Positions 20,101-28,865 of a DNA stretch of 64,000 nt are shown piece after piece (position 1 is the first letter of the stretch; each line of letters opens with the position of its first letter). The notes under the pieces were generated by a model, which was given only the letters and a program-made list of their open reading frames with translations, did not search any database and was not told the origin of the DNA. The translations under genes were made by a program, and so were the position numbers. The stretch is from an uncultured Acidimicrobiales bacterium (GTDB lineage: Bacteria > Actinomycetota > Acidimicrobiia > Acidimicrobiales > Aldehydirespiratoraceae), in contig CAJQPN010000024.1 in assembly GCA_905480195.1 (NCBI GenBank), forward strand, positions 1-64,000, written 5' to 3'.

Positions 20101-21001
20101 CACCCTCAACCACACCCAACCAGTCGGCGATCGCCCGGCCGATCTCGTCGGGGCTGTCTTCTTGCAAGAAGTGGTTGCCGGCGACGGTCACCTCGGTCTG
20201 ATTCGGCCAACTCCGACAGAAATCGAGTTGCGGGCCCTTGAGAATCGCACCGGGTTCAGCATTGATGAGGAGCTTCGGAAGCTCGCTCTCGCTCAGCCAG
20301 TCGGCGTAGTCCTGCACAATTTCGACGACATCGGCGGGTTCGCCGCTGATCGGGATCTCTCGCGGCCAAGTGAGGGTCGGACGACGGTGTTCCTTCTCGA
20401 CGAAAGGACGGCGGTATTCATTCATCTCTTCGTCTCGGAGATCGCGAATGATCGAGCCCGGCAGCACCGCCTCAATGAAAAGATTTTTCTCGATAACCAT
20501 GTCCTCACCTGTCTCGGCGCGAAAGCCTTGAAATATCCGGGTGGCGGCATCGGGCCACTCGTCCCACGTGACGGGGCGAACAATGGCCTCCATGTAGCAG
20601 ATGCCCTTCACGCGGTCGCGTTGCCGGTTCGCCCAGTCGAAACCAAGCGCCGACCCCCAGTCGTGGATGACCAGCGTGACGGCGTTACCGATGTCGAGTT
20701 CGGCGAGAAGGCCGTCGAGATAGTCGCGATGCTCGACGAACCGGTACGAACCAGGCCCGGTGTCGTCGAGCTTGTCGCTGTCACCATGACCGATTAGGTC
20801 GGGCACGATCACACGGCCGAGATGTTCAACGTGCGAAACGACATTTCGCCACAGGTACGACGAGGTCGGGTTGCCGTGGAGAAAGACGATTGCATCGCCG
20901 CTGCCGCGCTCGTGATAGGCCATCTGCTTCCCGTTGACGGTGGCGAAGGACTTGGAGAGAGGCGTGCTGTCGAGGTTGCTCATCGACACAGCGTCGCACA
21001 A
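20087..21001 (-). CDS. Haloalkane dehalogenase (alpha/beta hydrolase)
   Basis: [51 protein letters not shown] (Asp nucleophile), [13 protein letters not shown]. Confidence 0.92.
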   Translation of the reverse strand: MCDAVSMSNLDSTPLSKSFATVNGKQMAYHERGSGDAIVFLHGNPTSSYLWRNVVSHVEHLGRVIVPDLIGHGDSDKLDDTGPGSYRFVEHRDYLDGLLAELDIGNAVTLVIHDWGSALGFDWANRQRDRVKGICYMEAIVRPVTWDEWPDAATRIFQGFRAETGEDMVIEKNLFIEAVLPGSIIRDLRDEEMNEYRRPFVEKEHRRPTLTWPREIPISGEPADVVEIVQDYADWLSESELPKLLINAEPGAILKGPQLDFCRSWPNQTEVTVAGNHFLQEDSPDEIGRAIADWLGVVEGVTEK

Positions 21002-21026
21002 CAGCGCAACCTGCTAGAACCCAGCC

Positions 21027-21809
21027 ATGCGATCGATGCGACAGCGGTGGGCCGACGGCGACAACCTCATCGGCGGGTGGCTTTCCATTCCCGCCACCCT
21101 CTCAGCCGAAGTGATGGCTCGGGCCGGCTTCGACTACGTGTGCGTCGACACCCAGCACGGCGCAGTCGAGTACCAGGTCACCGTCGAGCTCATCCGCGCC
21201 ATCGAACACGCCGGCTCGACGCCGATCGTGCGAGTGCCGTGGAACGAGCCCGGCATCATCGGCAAGATGCTCGATGCCGGCGCAGAGGGCGTCATCGTTC
21301 CGATGGTCAACACCGTCGAAGAGGCTGAGGCTGCAGTCAGTGCCTGTCGTTATGCCCCCCAGGGTGGATCGCGGTCGTTCGGCCCGACGGTCGGTCGAAT
21401 CCGCCGCGACGACTACGTCGAGTGGGCAGCCGAGAACATTGCAGTCATCCCGATGATCGAGACCAAACAAGCGGTCGACAACCTGCCCGACATCCTCCAG
21501 GTGCCCGGGATCGACGCGGTGTACGTCGGGCCTGCGGACCTCTCGCTCACGCTCGGTTTGCCGCCCGCCAACAACGACGGTGACGCTGCGTTCGACGAGG
21601 CCTATGCCACGATCATTGCCGAGTGCCAAAAGGTGGGCGTGATGCCCGGCTGCCACGCAACTGGGTCGCTCGTGCAGAAGCGTTTCAGCCAGGGCATGCG
21701 CATGGTCACCGCCATCGCCGATCAACTGGCGCTGGCGGCAGGAGCGAAGGCCGATCTCGCCCGGGCGCGTGGGGAGCAAGCCGACGCCGAAAGCAGCTCG
21801 CTCTATTGA
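21027..21809 (+). CDS. HpcH/HpaI aldolase/citrate lyase family protein
   Basis: GGWLSIPATLSAEVMARAGFDYVCVDTQHGAVEYQ, GAEGVIVPMVNTVEEAEAAVSACRYAPQGGSRSFGP. Confidence 0.92.
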   Translation: MRSMRQRWADGDNLIGGWLSIPATLSAEVMARAGFDYVCVDTQHGAVEYQVTVELIRAIEHAGSTPIVRVPWNEPGIIGKMLDAGAEGVIVPMVNTVEEAEAAVSACRYAPQGGSRSFGPTVGRIRRDDYVEWAAENIAVIPMIETKQAVDNLPDILQVPGIDAVYVGPADLSLTLGLPPANNDGDAAFDEAYATIIAECQKVGVMPGCHATGSLVQKRFSQGMRMVTAIADQLALAAGAKADLARARGEQADAESSSLY

Positions 21810-21816
21810 TCGATGC

Positions 21817-23286
21817 TCACACGGTGGTTCCGTCGAGGATCATCACCGTCTTGAGGTCAGCGTGGAAGTCGAGCGAATGTTCACCGCCCTCGCGACCGAT
21901 GCCTGAGATCCCACACCCACCGAACGGCGCCGTCAGGTCACGGACCAGGAACGTGTTGACCCAGGTGAGACCCGACCGGATGGCTCGGCCGAGGCGCTCT
22001 GCCCGTTCGCGCGACCCGGTGTAGACGATCGAACTCAAGCCGTAAGCCGTCGAGTTCGCCAGCTGTACAGCCTCGGCTTCATCGGTGAACGTCTGGAAGG
22101 TGAGTACCGGACCGAAGATCTCCGACTGGACAACCTCACTGTCGTTTGATGCAGGCTCGATGAGCGTCGGTTCGTAGTGCAGCGAACCAGCGACCTTGTT
22201 GCCGCCACGAAGGACCCGATCGCCGTTCGCCCGGGCTCGTTCGACGAAGCCGTGCACCCGATCGCGGTGATCGGGGTGCGCCATCGGGGCGATGTCGGTG
22301 TCGGGTTCTCGTGAGTCACCGAGAATCAGAGCATCGGCGTAGGCGTGAAATCGCTCAAGGAACTCCGTGCGGATCGACTCCTCGACGAGGAGCCGCGTTC
22401 CGGCGAGGCACACCTGACCGGAGTCGTCGAACTGCCACGCCGCCTTCTTCGCCGCTGCGTCGAGATCGGCATCGGCGAAGACGAGGAACGGACCCTTCCC
22501 GCCGAGCTCAGCGGTGAAGGGGACGATGTTGTCGGCTGCAGCCTTGCCGATACGGCGAGCAGTCGACGGTGAACCGGTGAAGGTGATGCGTCGAACCCGA
22601 GGATCGGCCACGAGCGCGGCACCGACCTCTTCGCCGATGCCCTGGACGAGGTTGTACGCGCCGGGTGGGAAGCCTGCCTGGTTGGCGAGCTCGGCGAGAA
22701 GGGCCGCTGAGAGCGGTGACCATTCGGCCGGCTTGTGGATCACCGAGTTCCCCGCTGCGAGGGCGGGAGCCAGTTTCCATGTCGACAACATGAACGGTGC
22801 GTTCCACGGTGTGATCACCACGGCCGGACCTGCGGGCAAGCGGACCACCCGGTTGTCCATGTCTTTGGCGTCCCAGTGCCGCTCTTCGTGCTCAACTATC
22901 AGGTCGGCGTACAGCCGGAAGTTGGCCGCACCGCGCGCGACGAGGCGAAGCTTCATCGACGCTTCGAGGAACCCCATGTCGAGACACTCGACGTGGGCGA
23001 TCTCTTCGGTGTGCTCCTCGATGAGGTCAGCAAGCACGTGCATGACGGCGGCCCGCTCGGCGACGGTGAAGCGACTCCACGCAACGAAACCTTCGACAGC
23101 CGCCGCAACCGCCGCATCGGCAGTCGCTGTGTCGCCCCGAGCCACATCTGCAAGATGCATCCGGTGCCAATCAAGCGGGGAACGGCTCTCAAACGTCGAG
23201 GACGAGGCGACCCAGGCACCCCCGATCAGATGACCGGTCGGGACTGCGACGCCACCGACATCTGCGAGGAAAGCGCGCTCGGCCAT
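21817..23286 (-). CDS. Aldehyde dehydrogenase family protein
   Basis: VITPWNAPFMLSTWKLAPALAAGNSVIHKPAEWSPLSA, ITFTGSPSTARRIG, AELGGKGPFLVFADADLD, DSGQVCLAGTRLLV. Confidence 0.94.
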   Translation of the reverse strand: MAERAFLADVGGVAVPTGHLIGGAWVASSSTFESRSPLDWHRMHLADVARGDTATADAAVAAAVEGFVAWSRFTVAERAAVMHVLADLIEEHTEEIAHVECLDMGFLEASMKLRLVARGAANFRLYADLIVEHEERHWDAKDMDNRVVRLPAGPAVVITPWNAPFMLSTWKLAPALAAGNSVIHKPAEWSPLSAALLAELANQAGFPPGAYNLVQGIGEEVGAALVADPRVRRITFTGSPSTARRIGKAAADNIVPFTAELGGKGPFLVFADADLDAAAKKAAWQFDDSGQVCLAGTRLLVEESIRTEFLERFHAYADALILGDSREPDTDIAPMAHPDHRDRVHGFVERARANGDRVLRGGNKVAGSLHYEPTLIEPASNDSEVVQSEIFGPVLTFQTFTDEAEAVQLANSTAYGLSSIVYTGSRERAERLGRAIRSGLTWVNTFLVRDLTAPFGGCGISGIGREGGEHSLDFHADLKTVMILDGTTV

Positions 23287-23313
23287 GGCGTGACGCTAGC
23301 CGACCCTGTAATT

Positions 23314-23348
23314 GTTAGACCCCTAACGAATTCTGTTCGATCCCGAAC
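23314..23348. promoter_or_regulatory. Two short inverted repeats in the ALDH/MarR divergent promoter
   Basis: GTTAG-accc-CTAAC (23314-23327) and GTTCG-atcc-CGAAC (23335-23348). Confidence 0.45.
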
Positions 23349-23376
23349 GAACGCACCGGGCCGCTATGGTCGGCCC

Positions 23377-23883
23377 GTGACCGAGCCGACCGTTGGCGCC
23401 GAGATCCTCGACGCCGAGCAGCAGATCCAGGCGGTACTCGGGGACCGGCCGCTCGACTTCATCTCGATGCAGGCCATTTCGAACATCTATCGGGCTGCTG
23501 CCTCGATTCGTCGACGAGCGGAACGAACCATTCTCGCCGAGCATGGCCTCTCCTGGGGCGGATTCACCTGCCTGTGGGTGCTGTGGGTCTGGGGCGAGAT
23601 GGAGACAGCGAAACTCGCAGCCGAATGCGACTTGGCGAAAGGTACGCTCACCGGTCTTCTGACCACGCTGGAGAAGCAACGTCTCGTCGAACGAGAGCGA
23701 CTCGAATCCGACCGCCGCCGCGTGGTGGTTCATCTCACCGAAGATGGCCGCGCCACGATCGAGACGGTGTTCCCGATCTTCAACGCATTCGAAGGAGAGG
23801 TGTCAGCTGGCCTCTCCGAACCCCAAAAGCAGGACTTGGCCAACCACCTGCGACGGGTGATCACCAACGCCACCGGCCACTGA
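23377..23883 (+). CDS. MarR family regulator
   Basis: GTG start 23377; LSWGGFTCLWVLWVWGEMETAKLAAECDLAKGTLTGLLTTLEKQRLVERERLESDRRRVVVHLTEDG. Confidence 0.9.
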   Translation: MTEPTVGAEILDAEQQIQAVLGDRPLDFISMQAISNIYRAAASIRRRAERTILAEHGLSWGGFTCLWVLWVWGEMETAKLAAECDLAKGTLTGLLTTLEKQRLVERERLESDRRRVVVHLTEDGRATIETVFPIFNAFEGEVSAGLSEPQKQDLANHLRRVITNATGH

Positions 23884-23912
23884 GTCGGCCGAAGGCAACG
23901 ATCAGAGCGGCG

Positions 23913-24185
23913 TCAGATCGTTACGTCGACGATGAGATCGAGGTCGGTGAAGGCAACCTCGCCCACCACTGCGCCGAAGTCGGCCGCCGCCGACTGGGTG
24001 ACCTCGAGCTCATTGTTCAACTCGGCTTCCTCGACCGAGTCGAAGAAGATCAACTGGTGCACGACCCCGGGCCGGTTCCGGTCGGCGCAGATCATTGCTC
24101 TCCGGGCATAGGTCTCGCCTCGCGCCGCTTCGGCGTACTCGTTCAGCAAGCGAACTGCTTCTTGAGGGTCCAGTTCGAATTCCAT
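23913..24185 (-). CDS. Small hypothetical protein (possible ABM/NIPSNAP-like ferredoxin-fold)
   Basis: 90 aa MEFELDPQEAVRLLNEYAEAARGETYARRAMICADRNRPGVVHQLIFFDSVEEAELNNELEVTQS... Confidence 0.65.
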   Translation of the reverse strand: MEFELDPQEAVRLLNEYAEAARGETYARRAMICADRNRPGVVHQLIFFDSVEEAELNNELEVTQSAAADFGAVVGEVAFTDLDLIVDVTI

Positions 24186-24294
24186 GATCTGCACAAACAC
24201 GATGAGACTCCAATTTTTTGGGCGGTGAGGCTTCGGTAGCCGCAGAAATCGAAGGTAGCCGAACCGGGGGCTTCGGCACACCTTCAGCCGGGCG

Positions 24295-25443
24295 TCAGTC
24301 GGCTCGCCGACGAAGCTCGTCGAGCAACCCGAGATCGTGCTGCCCGACAGCAGGTACCACCGGATGTGCGTCGGGCGTGTCGTCGATGTTGAACGGGGGC
24401 CGATACGTCTCGGCCCGACCGGTCGGTAGTTCGGTGGTGATGAAACGATCACGGGCTCGAAGCTGCTCGTGTTCCCAGACAGCGAGCGGGTCGTTGACTC
24501 GACCGACAGCGATCCGAGCGATTCGCAGACGGCCGAGCATCTCCTCGGCCGGTACCGACGCAAGACCAGCGCGGAGTAGCGGTTCGAACGCTTCGAGATT
24601 GCTGACACGCGCCTCGTTGGTCGAGAACCGCTCATCAGTCACGAGGTCGGGCATGCCGAACACCTCGCACGCAAGCGCCTCCCATTCGGTCCGGTTCTGA
24701 ACGGCCAACACGATCTCGCTGCCGTCGGCCAGTGGATAGATGCCGTAGGGCGAGATCGTGGCGTGGCGGTGGCCGGCCCGGACCGGCCGAGCATCACGTC
24801 CGACAGCACCGTATGTGGGCGCTGCGGTCCATTCGGCGAGGCACTCGAGCATCGACAATTCGATGGTGGCCCCTTCCCCCGTCTGCGCGCGGCGATACAG
24901 CGCTGCGAGGATCGACGACAGCGCGTACATGGCGCTGGCGATGTCGGCGGCGGAGAAGCCGACCTTGCTCGGCGCCTCCTCCGAGCCGGTGAGCGAGATA
25001 GCTCCGGCCTCCGCCTGAATCGCGAGGTCGTACGCCTTGTCGTCGGTGCGGGGGCCGCCAAGTCCGTAACCGCTGATGCCACAGGCGACGATCGCCTGAT
25101 GTCGATCTCGTACTTGATGGGCGAGCAGACCGGCCCGTTCAGCAGCACCAGGTGCAAGGTTCTGGATAAACACGTCGGCCCCTGCAAGCAGCGACTCGAG
25201 CGTGGCCCGATCACCGGTGTCCTTCAGGTCGAGCTCAAGGCTGTCCTTGCCTCGATTCCCCCACACGAAGAACGCGGAGCTGCCGTCGACGGTCGTGTCA
25301 TAGTCACGAGCGAAGTCACCCGAGCCAGGCCGTTCGATCTTGAGGACCCGAGCCCCGAGGTCGACGAGCTGCCGGGTACAGAACGGAGCAGCGATCGCCT
25401 GTTCCACAGCGAGCACGATGATCCCGTCGAGGGGCGCGGCCAT
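24295..25443 (-). CDS. CaiB/BaiF family CoA transferase
   Basis: PLDGIIVLAVEQAIAAPFCTRQLVDLGARVLKIERPGSGDFARDYD, NRGKDSLELDLK. Confidence 0.93.
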   Translation of the reverse strand: MAAPLDGIIVLAVEQAIAAPFCTRQLVDLGARVLKIERPGSGDFARDYDTTVDGSSAFFVWGNRGKDSLELDLKDTGDRATLESLLAGADVFIQNLAPGAAERAGLLAHQVRDRHQAIVACGISGYGLGGPRTDDKAYDLAIQAEAGAISLTGSEEAPSKVGFSAADIASAMYALSSILAALYRRAQTGEGATIELSMLECLAEWTAAPTYGAVGRDARPVRAGHRHATISPYGIYPLADGSEIVLAVQNRTEWEALACEVFGMPDLVTDERFSTNEARVSNLEAFEPLLRAGLASVPAEEMLGRLRIARIAVGRVNDPLAVWEHEQLRARDRFITTELPTGRAETYRPPFNIDDTPDAHPVVPAVGQHDLGLLDELRRRAD

Positions 25444-26648
25444 CAGCTGTCCTCGGGCAAAAACCCGCCACGTGTCTGTGGCAGCTTCATGTTGAGGATT
25501 CGGCCGGCCACGACCGTGCGGAGGATCTGTGCCGTTCCGCCGCCGATCGTGAACATCCGGACGTCGCGATACATCCGCTCGAGCGGGTTGCGTCGCGAGT
25601 AACCGGCAGCGCCATGCACCTGCAAGGCGTCACTCACGACCTGAATGGCAGTCTCCGACGTGAAGATCTTCGCCTGGGCGGCGAGGGTCGGATCAGGGAA
25701 GGCAGACCCGTCCGGGCCTCGCGACGCGGCAGCTCGATAGGTGAGACTCCTGGCGGCTTCGAGTTTCACGCTCATGTCGGCGAGCATCCACTGCAGACCC
25801 TGGAACTCCGCGATCGGTCGGTCGAACTGCTCACGTTCCTTCGAGAATGCGAGTGCCTCTTCGTACGCACCCTGGGCGATGCCCAGTGCCACCGTCCCGG
25901 CACCGACGCGCTGCGCGTTGTACGCGTTCATCAGGTCGGCGAAACCACGGCGAAGCCCAGATGGAGGCATCACGACCATGTCGGGGCCGACGTACATGTC
26001 TTCGAAGATGACTTCCATCTCCGGGATCGCCCGAAGACCCATCGTCGGTTCGCGGCGCCCGAAGCAAAGGCCCTCGGTTTCGTCACGGATTGCGAGGAAA
26101 CCACCGATGCCTTCCTCGGCTCCGTCCTCATCGAAGACGCGGGCGAAGATCAAATGCAGACGGCTGACCGATCCGCCGGTGATCCAGTGCTTTGTGCCGT
26201 TGAGTACGAACCCGTCGCCCTTTCGATCGGCACGCGTCGTCATCATCGACGCAGCGGAGCCGGCCCCCGGTTCGGTGATGCAGATTGCAGGCTTGTCTCC
26301 GGCGAGCACGAGTTCGGCAGCGAGTCGCTTCTGTTCATGGGTGCCGTAGGTCATCACCGCAGAAATGGCTCCCATGTTCGCTTCGACCGCGATGCGGCCG
26401 GTGACACCGCAGACCTTCGCCATCTCCTCGACCACCAGGACGGCGTCATGGATCGACCGCCCGGCCCCGCCGTATTCGCTGGGGATACACATGCCGGTGA
26501 AGCCGGCCTGCTGCAATGCATCGACGTTGTGCCACGGATACTGTTCGGACTCATCGACTTCGGCGGCACGCGGCCCGATGACGACCTGGGCCAGCGACCG
26601 GGCCTCGGCCTGGATATCGAGTTGTTCGTCGGTCAGTTGCCAGGTCAT
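25443..26648 (-). CDS. Acyl-CoA dehydrogenase
   Basis: Start ATG 26648 (MTWQLTDEQLDIQAEARSLAQ); CITEPGAGSAASMMTTRADRKGDGFVLNGTKHWITGG; ATGA overlap with the CoA transferase. Confidence 0.93.
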   Translation of the reverse strand: MTWQLTDEQLDIQAEARSLAQVVIGPRAAEVDESEQYPWHNVDALQQAGFTGMCIPSEYGGAGRSIHDAVLVVEEMAKVCGVTGRIAVEANMGAISAVMTYGTHEQKRLAAELVLAGDKPAICITEPGAGSAASMMTTRADRKGDGFVLNGTKHWITGGSVSRLHLIFARVFDEDGAEEGIGGFLAIRDETEGLCFGRREPTMGLRAIPEMEVIFEDMYVGPDMVVMPPSGLRRGFADLMNAYNAQRVGAGTVALGIAQGAYEEALAFSKEREQFDRPIAEFQGLQWMLADMSVKLEAARSLTYRAAASRGPDGSAFPDPTLAAQAKIFTSETAIQVVSDALQVHGAAGYSRRNPLERMYRDVRMFTIGGGTAQILRTVVAGRILNMKLPQTRGGFLPEDS

Positions 26649-26655
26649 GTCGTTC

Positions 26656-27843
26656 TCAGTAGCTCTTGGGCAGGCCGAGGCACTTCTGGGCAACGAAGGC
26701 CAGGACAAGATTGTTGTTGATCGGGGCAACTTGGTAGAGGCGGGTTTCACGAAACTTGCGCTCGATGTCGTACTCCTCAGCGAATCCGAAGCCGCCGAAC
26801 GTCTGCACAGCGGCGTTTCCAGCTTCCCACGACGCCTCCGACGCCAGCATCTTCGCCATGTTGGCCTCCGCACCGCACGACTCGCCTCGGTCGAACAGGT
26901 TGGCGGCCTGCCAGCGCATGAGATCAGCGGCTCGGAGGTTGGCGTACGCCTTCGCAAGGGGGAATTGCACCCCTTGGTTCATGCCGATCGGTCGGCCGAA
27001 CACATGCCGCTCATTGGCATAGTCGCTGGCCCGGTCGAGAAAGAACCGGCCGTCGCCGATGCACTCGGCGGCGATCAGGATCCGCTCGGCGTTCATGCCG
27101 TCGAGGATCTGCCGGAACCCCATGCCTTCGGTGCCGATGAGCGCTTCGGCGGGGATCTCGACATTGTCGAAGAACACCTCGTTGGTGTTGTGATTCATCA
27201 TCGTTGCGATCGGGTTGATGGTCAGACCGGGGATGAGTTCACCCGACTCGTTTCGCATCTCGACGATGAAGACGGACAACCCTTCGACCCGGTTGGTCAC
27301 CTCGTCGGCGGGGGTCGTGCGAGCGAGCAAGATCATGAGGTCGGATTGACGAGCTCGGCTGGTCCAGATCTTTTGCCCGTTGATGCGCCACACATCGCCA
27401 TCGCGAACTGCTCGGGTCGAGATGGCCGTGGTCTCGGAGCCGGCGGTGGGCTCGGTCACGCCGAATGCCTGAAGTCGCTTTCGGCCGTCAGCGATCTGGG
27501 GGAGATAGTGCTGCTTCTGTTCGCGAGAACCATGGCGGAGCAGCGTGCCCATCACGTACATCTGTGCGTGGCAGGCCGACGGATTGCCTCCACTCGCCGA
27601 GATCTCCTCGAGGATCACCGATGCGCCAGCGAGGCTTAGCCCCCCGCCTCCGTACTCCTCGGGGATCAGGGAGCCAAGCCAGCCCTGATCGGTGAGCTCC
27701 GTTACGAACTCGGTCGGATAGTTGTCCGGCTCGAGACCGCGCCAGTACTCGTTACCGTACTTGTCGCAGAGTCGGCGAACTTCAGTCCGAATGTCGTCAA
27801 AGTCCTGGGGCTTGGAATCAGAGGTGTAGGACACGTCCTGCAT
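26656..27843 (-). CDS. Acyl-CoA dehydrogenase
   Basis: GWLGSLIPEEYGGGGLSLAGASVILEEISASGG, AFGVTEPTAGSETTAISTRA, QTFGGFGFAEEYDIERKFRETRLYQVAPINNNL. Confidence 0.93.
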   Translation of the reverse strand: MQDVSYTSDSKPQDFDDIRTEVRRLCDKYGNEYWRGLEPDNYPTEFVTELTDQGWLGSLIPEEYGGGGLSLAGASVILEEISASGGNPSACHAQMYVMGTLLRHGSREQKQHYLPQIADGRKRLQAFGVTEPTAGSETTAISTRAVRDGDVWRINGQKIWTSRARQSDLMILLARTTPADEVTNRVEGLSVFIVEMRNESGELIPGLTINPIATMMNHNTNEVFFDNVEIPAEALIGTEGMGFRQILDGMNAERILIAAECIGDGRFFLDRASDYANERHVFGRPIGMNQGVQFPLAKAYANLRAADLMRWQAANLFDRGESCGAEANMAKMLASEASWEAGNAAVQTFGGFGFAEEYDIERKFRETRLYQVAPINNNLVLAFVAQKCLGLPKSY

Positions 27844-27948
27844 GTTCCCAGACCCTTGATGGTGGCGTCACCCTCGCCGTGCACATCTTCCCGAGGGATC
27901 ACCCAGCAGGTGCCTACTCGGGCGCGCCGACCTCGCCGACCCGGTTGA

Positions 27949-27966
27949 TCGTTTGGGCCCGAACGA
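27949..27966. promoter_or_regulatory. Imperfect palindrome TCGTTTGGGCCCGAACGA (16/18)
   Basis: 15 nt before ATG 27981; matches the core of the perfect palindrome at 28833-28852. Confidence 0.6.
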
Positions 27967-27980
27967 ATTACGGTGCCGCC

Positions 27981-28793
27981 ATGGCCGAACTCAAGGGCTT
28001 CACGTATCCCCGCACGCCCACCGGAGCAGGCACCGTTCTCCCCGACCCGCCCTGGCACTACTCCGGCGACATGCTGACGGTCGAATTCCGCACCGATGAA
28101 GCCAACGTCGCCGAGCTCCTCCCCGACGGCTTCGACCTCGCCGACGACGACCCCGGCGCATGTGCGCTGATCTGGGCTTGGTGGCAAAGCTGCTCGGATT
28201 CGTTCGAGGAACTCCTCGACCCGGCCCGGGCTCAGTACAACGAGACGTTCCTCGTGGTGCGCTGCAAGCATGACGGCATCACCTACAGCCGGGCCGCCTA
28301 CATCTGGGTCGACAAGGACTTCGCCATGTCGCGCGGGCACGTACAGGGCTACCCGAAGAAACTCGGCGAGATGTGGATGACGAAGCCGGTGACGTACGGC
28401 AAGGCGGGGCCCCGCCTGGAGCCGGGCGGGCGATTCGGCGCCACACTGTCGACGTTCGGTCGCCGACTCGCCAACGCAACCTTCACAATCACCGGAACGG
28501 CCGATTCGCCCGGTTTCGTGAACGGTCACCCGATGCTGCACAGCCGCCAGATGCCGGCGATCGAGATGGACGGCCGTGACTCCCTCGACGAGCTCGTGAC
28601 CATGAGCGGGTACGACGCAGAAACCGGCCCTGTCTTCGGAGGTGACGCCACGCTGGAACTCCTCGACTCGCCCACCGAGGAACTCACCCGTCTCGCGCCC
28701 TTTGAGATCATCGGCGGCTATTTCCGCCAGGTCGGCCAGTCGATGCACGCCGGAACGACAATCGTCGCCCACCCGAACCCGTTGGCGACGTGA
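27981..28793 (+). CDS. Acetoacetate decarboxylase family protein
   Basis: DEANVAELLPDGFDLADDDPGACALIWAWWQSCSDS, CKHDGITYSRAAYIWVDKDFAMSRGHVQGYPKKLGEMWMTK. Confidence 0.88.
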   Translation: MAELKGFTYPRTPTGAGTVLPDPPWHYSGDMLTVEFRTDEANVAELLPDGFDLADDDPGACALIWAWWQSCSDSFEELLDPARAQYNETFLVVRCKHDGITYSRAAYIWVDKDFAMSRGHVQGYPKKLGEMWMTKPVTYGKAGPRLEPGGRFGATLSTFGRRLANATFTITGTADSPGFVNGHPMLHSRQMPAIEMDGRDSLDELVTMSGYDAETGPVFGGDATLELLDSPTEELTRLAPFEIIGGYFRQVGQSMHAGTTIVAHPNPLAT

Positions 28794-28830
28794 GGTCCTC
28801 GGACGCAACGACCATTCACCCGGCCTGGCT

Positions 28831-28854
28831 TAATCGTTTGGTACCAAACGATTA
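28831..28854. promoter_or_regulatory. Perfect 24-bp palindrome TAATCGTTTGGTACCAAACGATTA
   Basis: Identical to its reverse complement; ends 11 nt before ATG 28866 of the P450. Confidence 0.8.
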
Positions 28855-28865
28855 GAGTGGCAGAC

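Noticed and set aside
24186-24294. Short gap with repeated GGTAGCCG and GCTTCGG words as a possible structured RNA
   Set aside because: Words are short direct repeats without a convincing long stem; not distinguishable from random high-GC sequence.
26365-27639. 424-aa plus-strand ORF
   Set aside because: Antisense to two acyl-CoA dehydrogenase genes.
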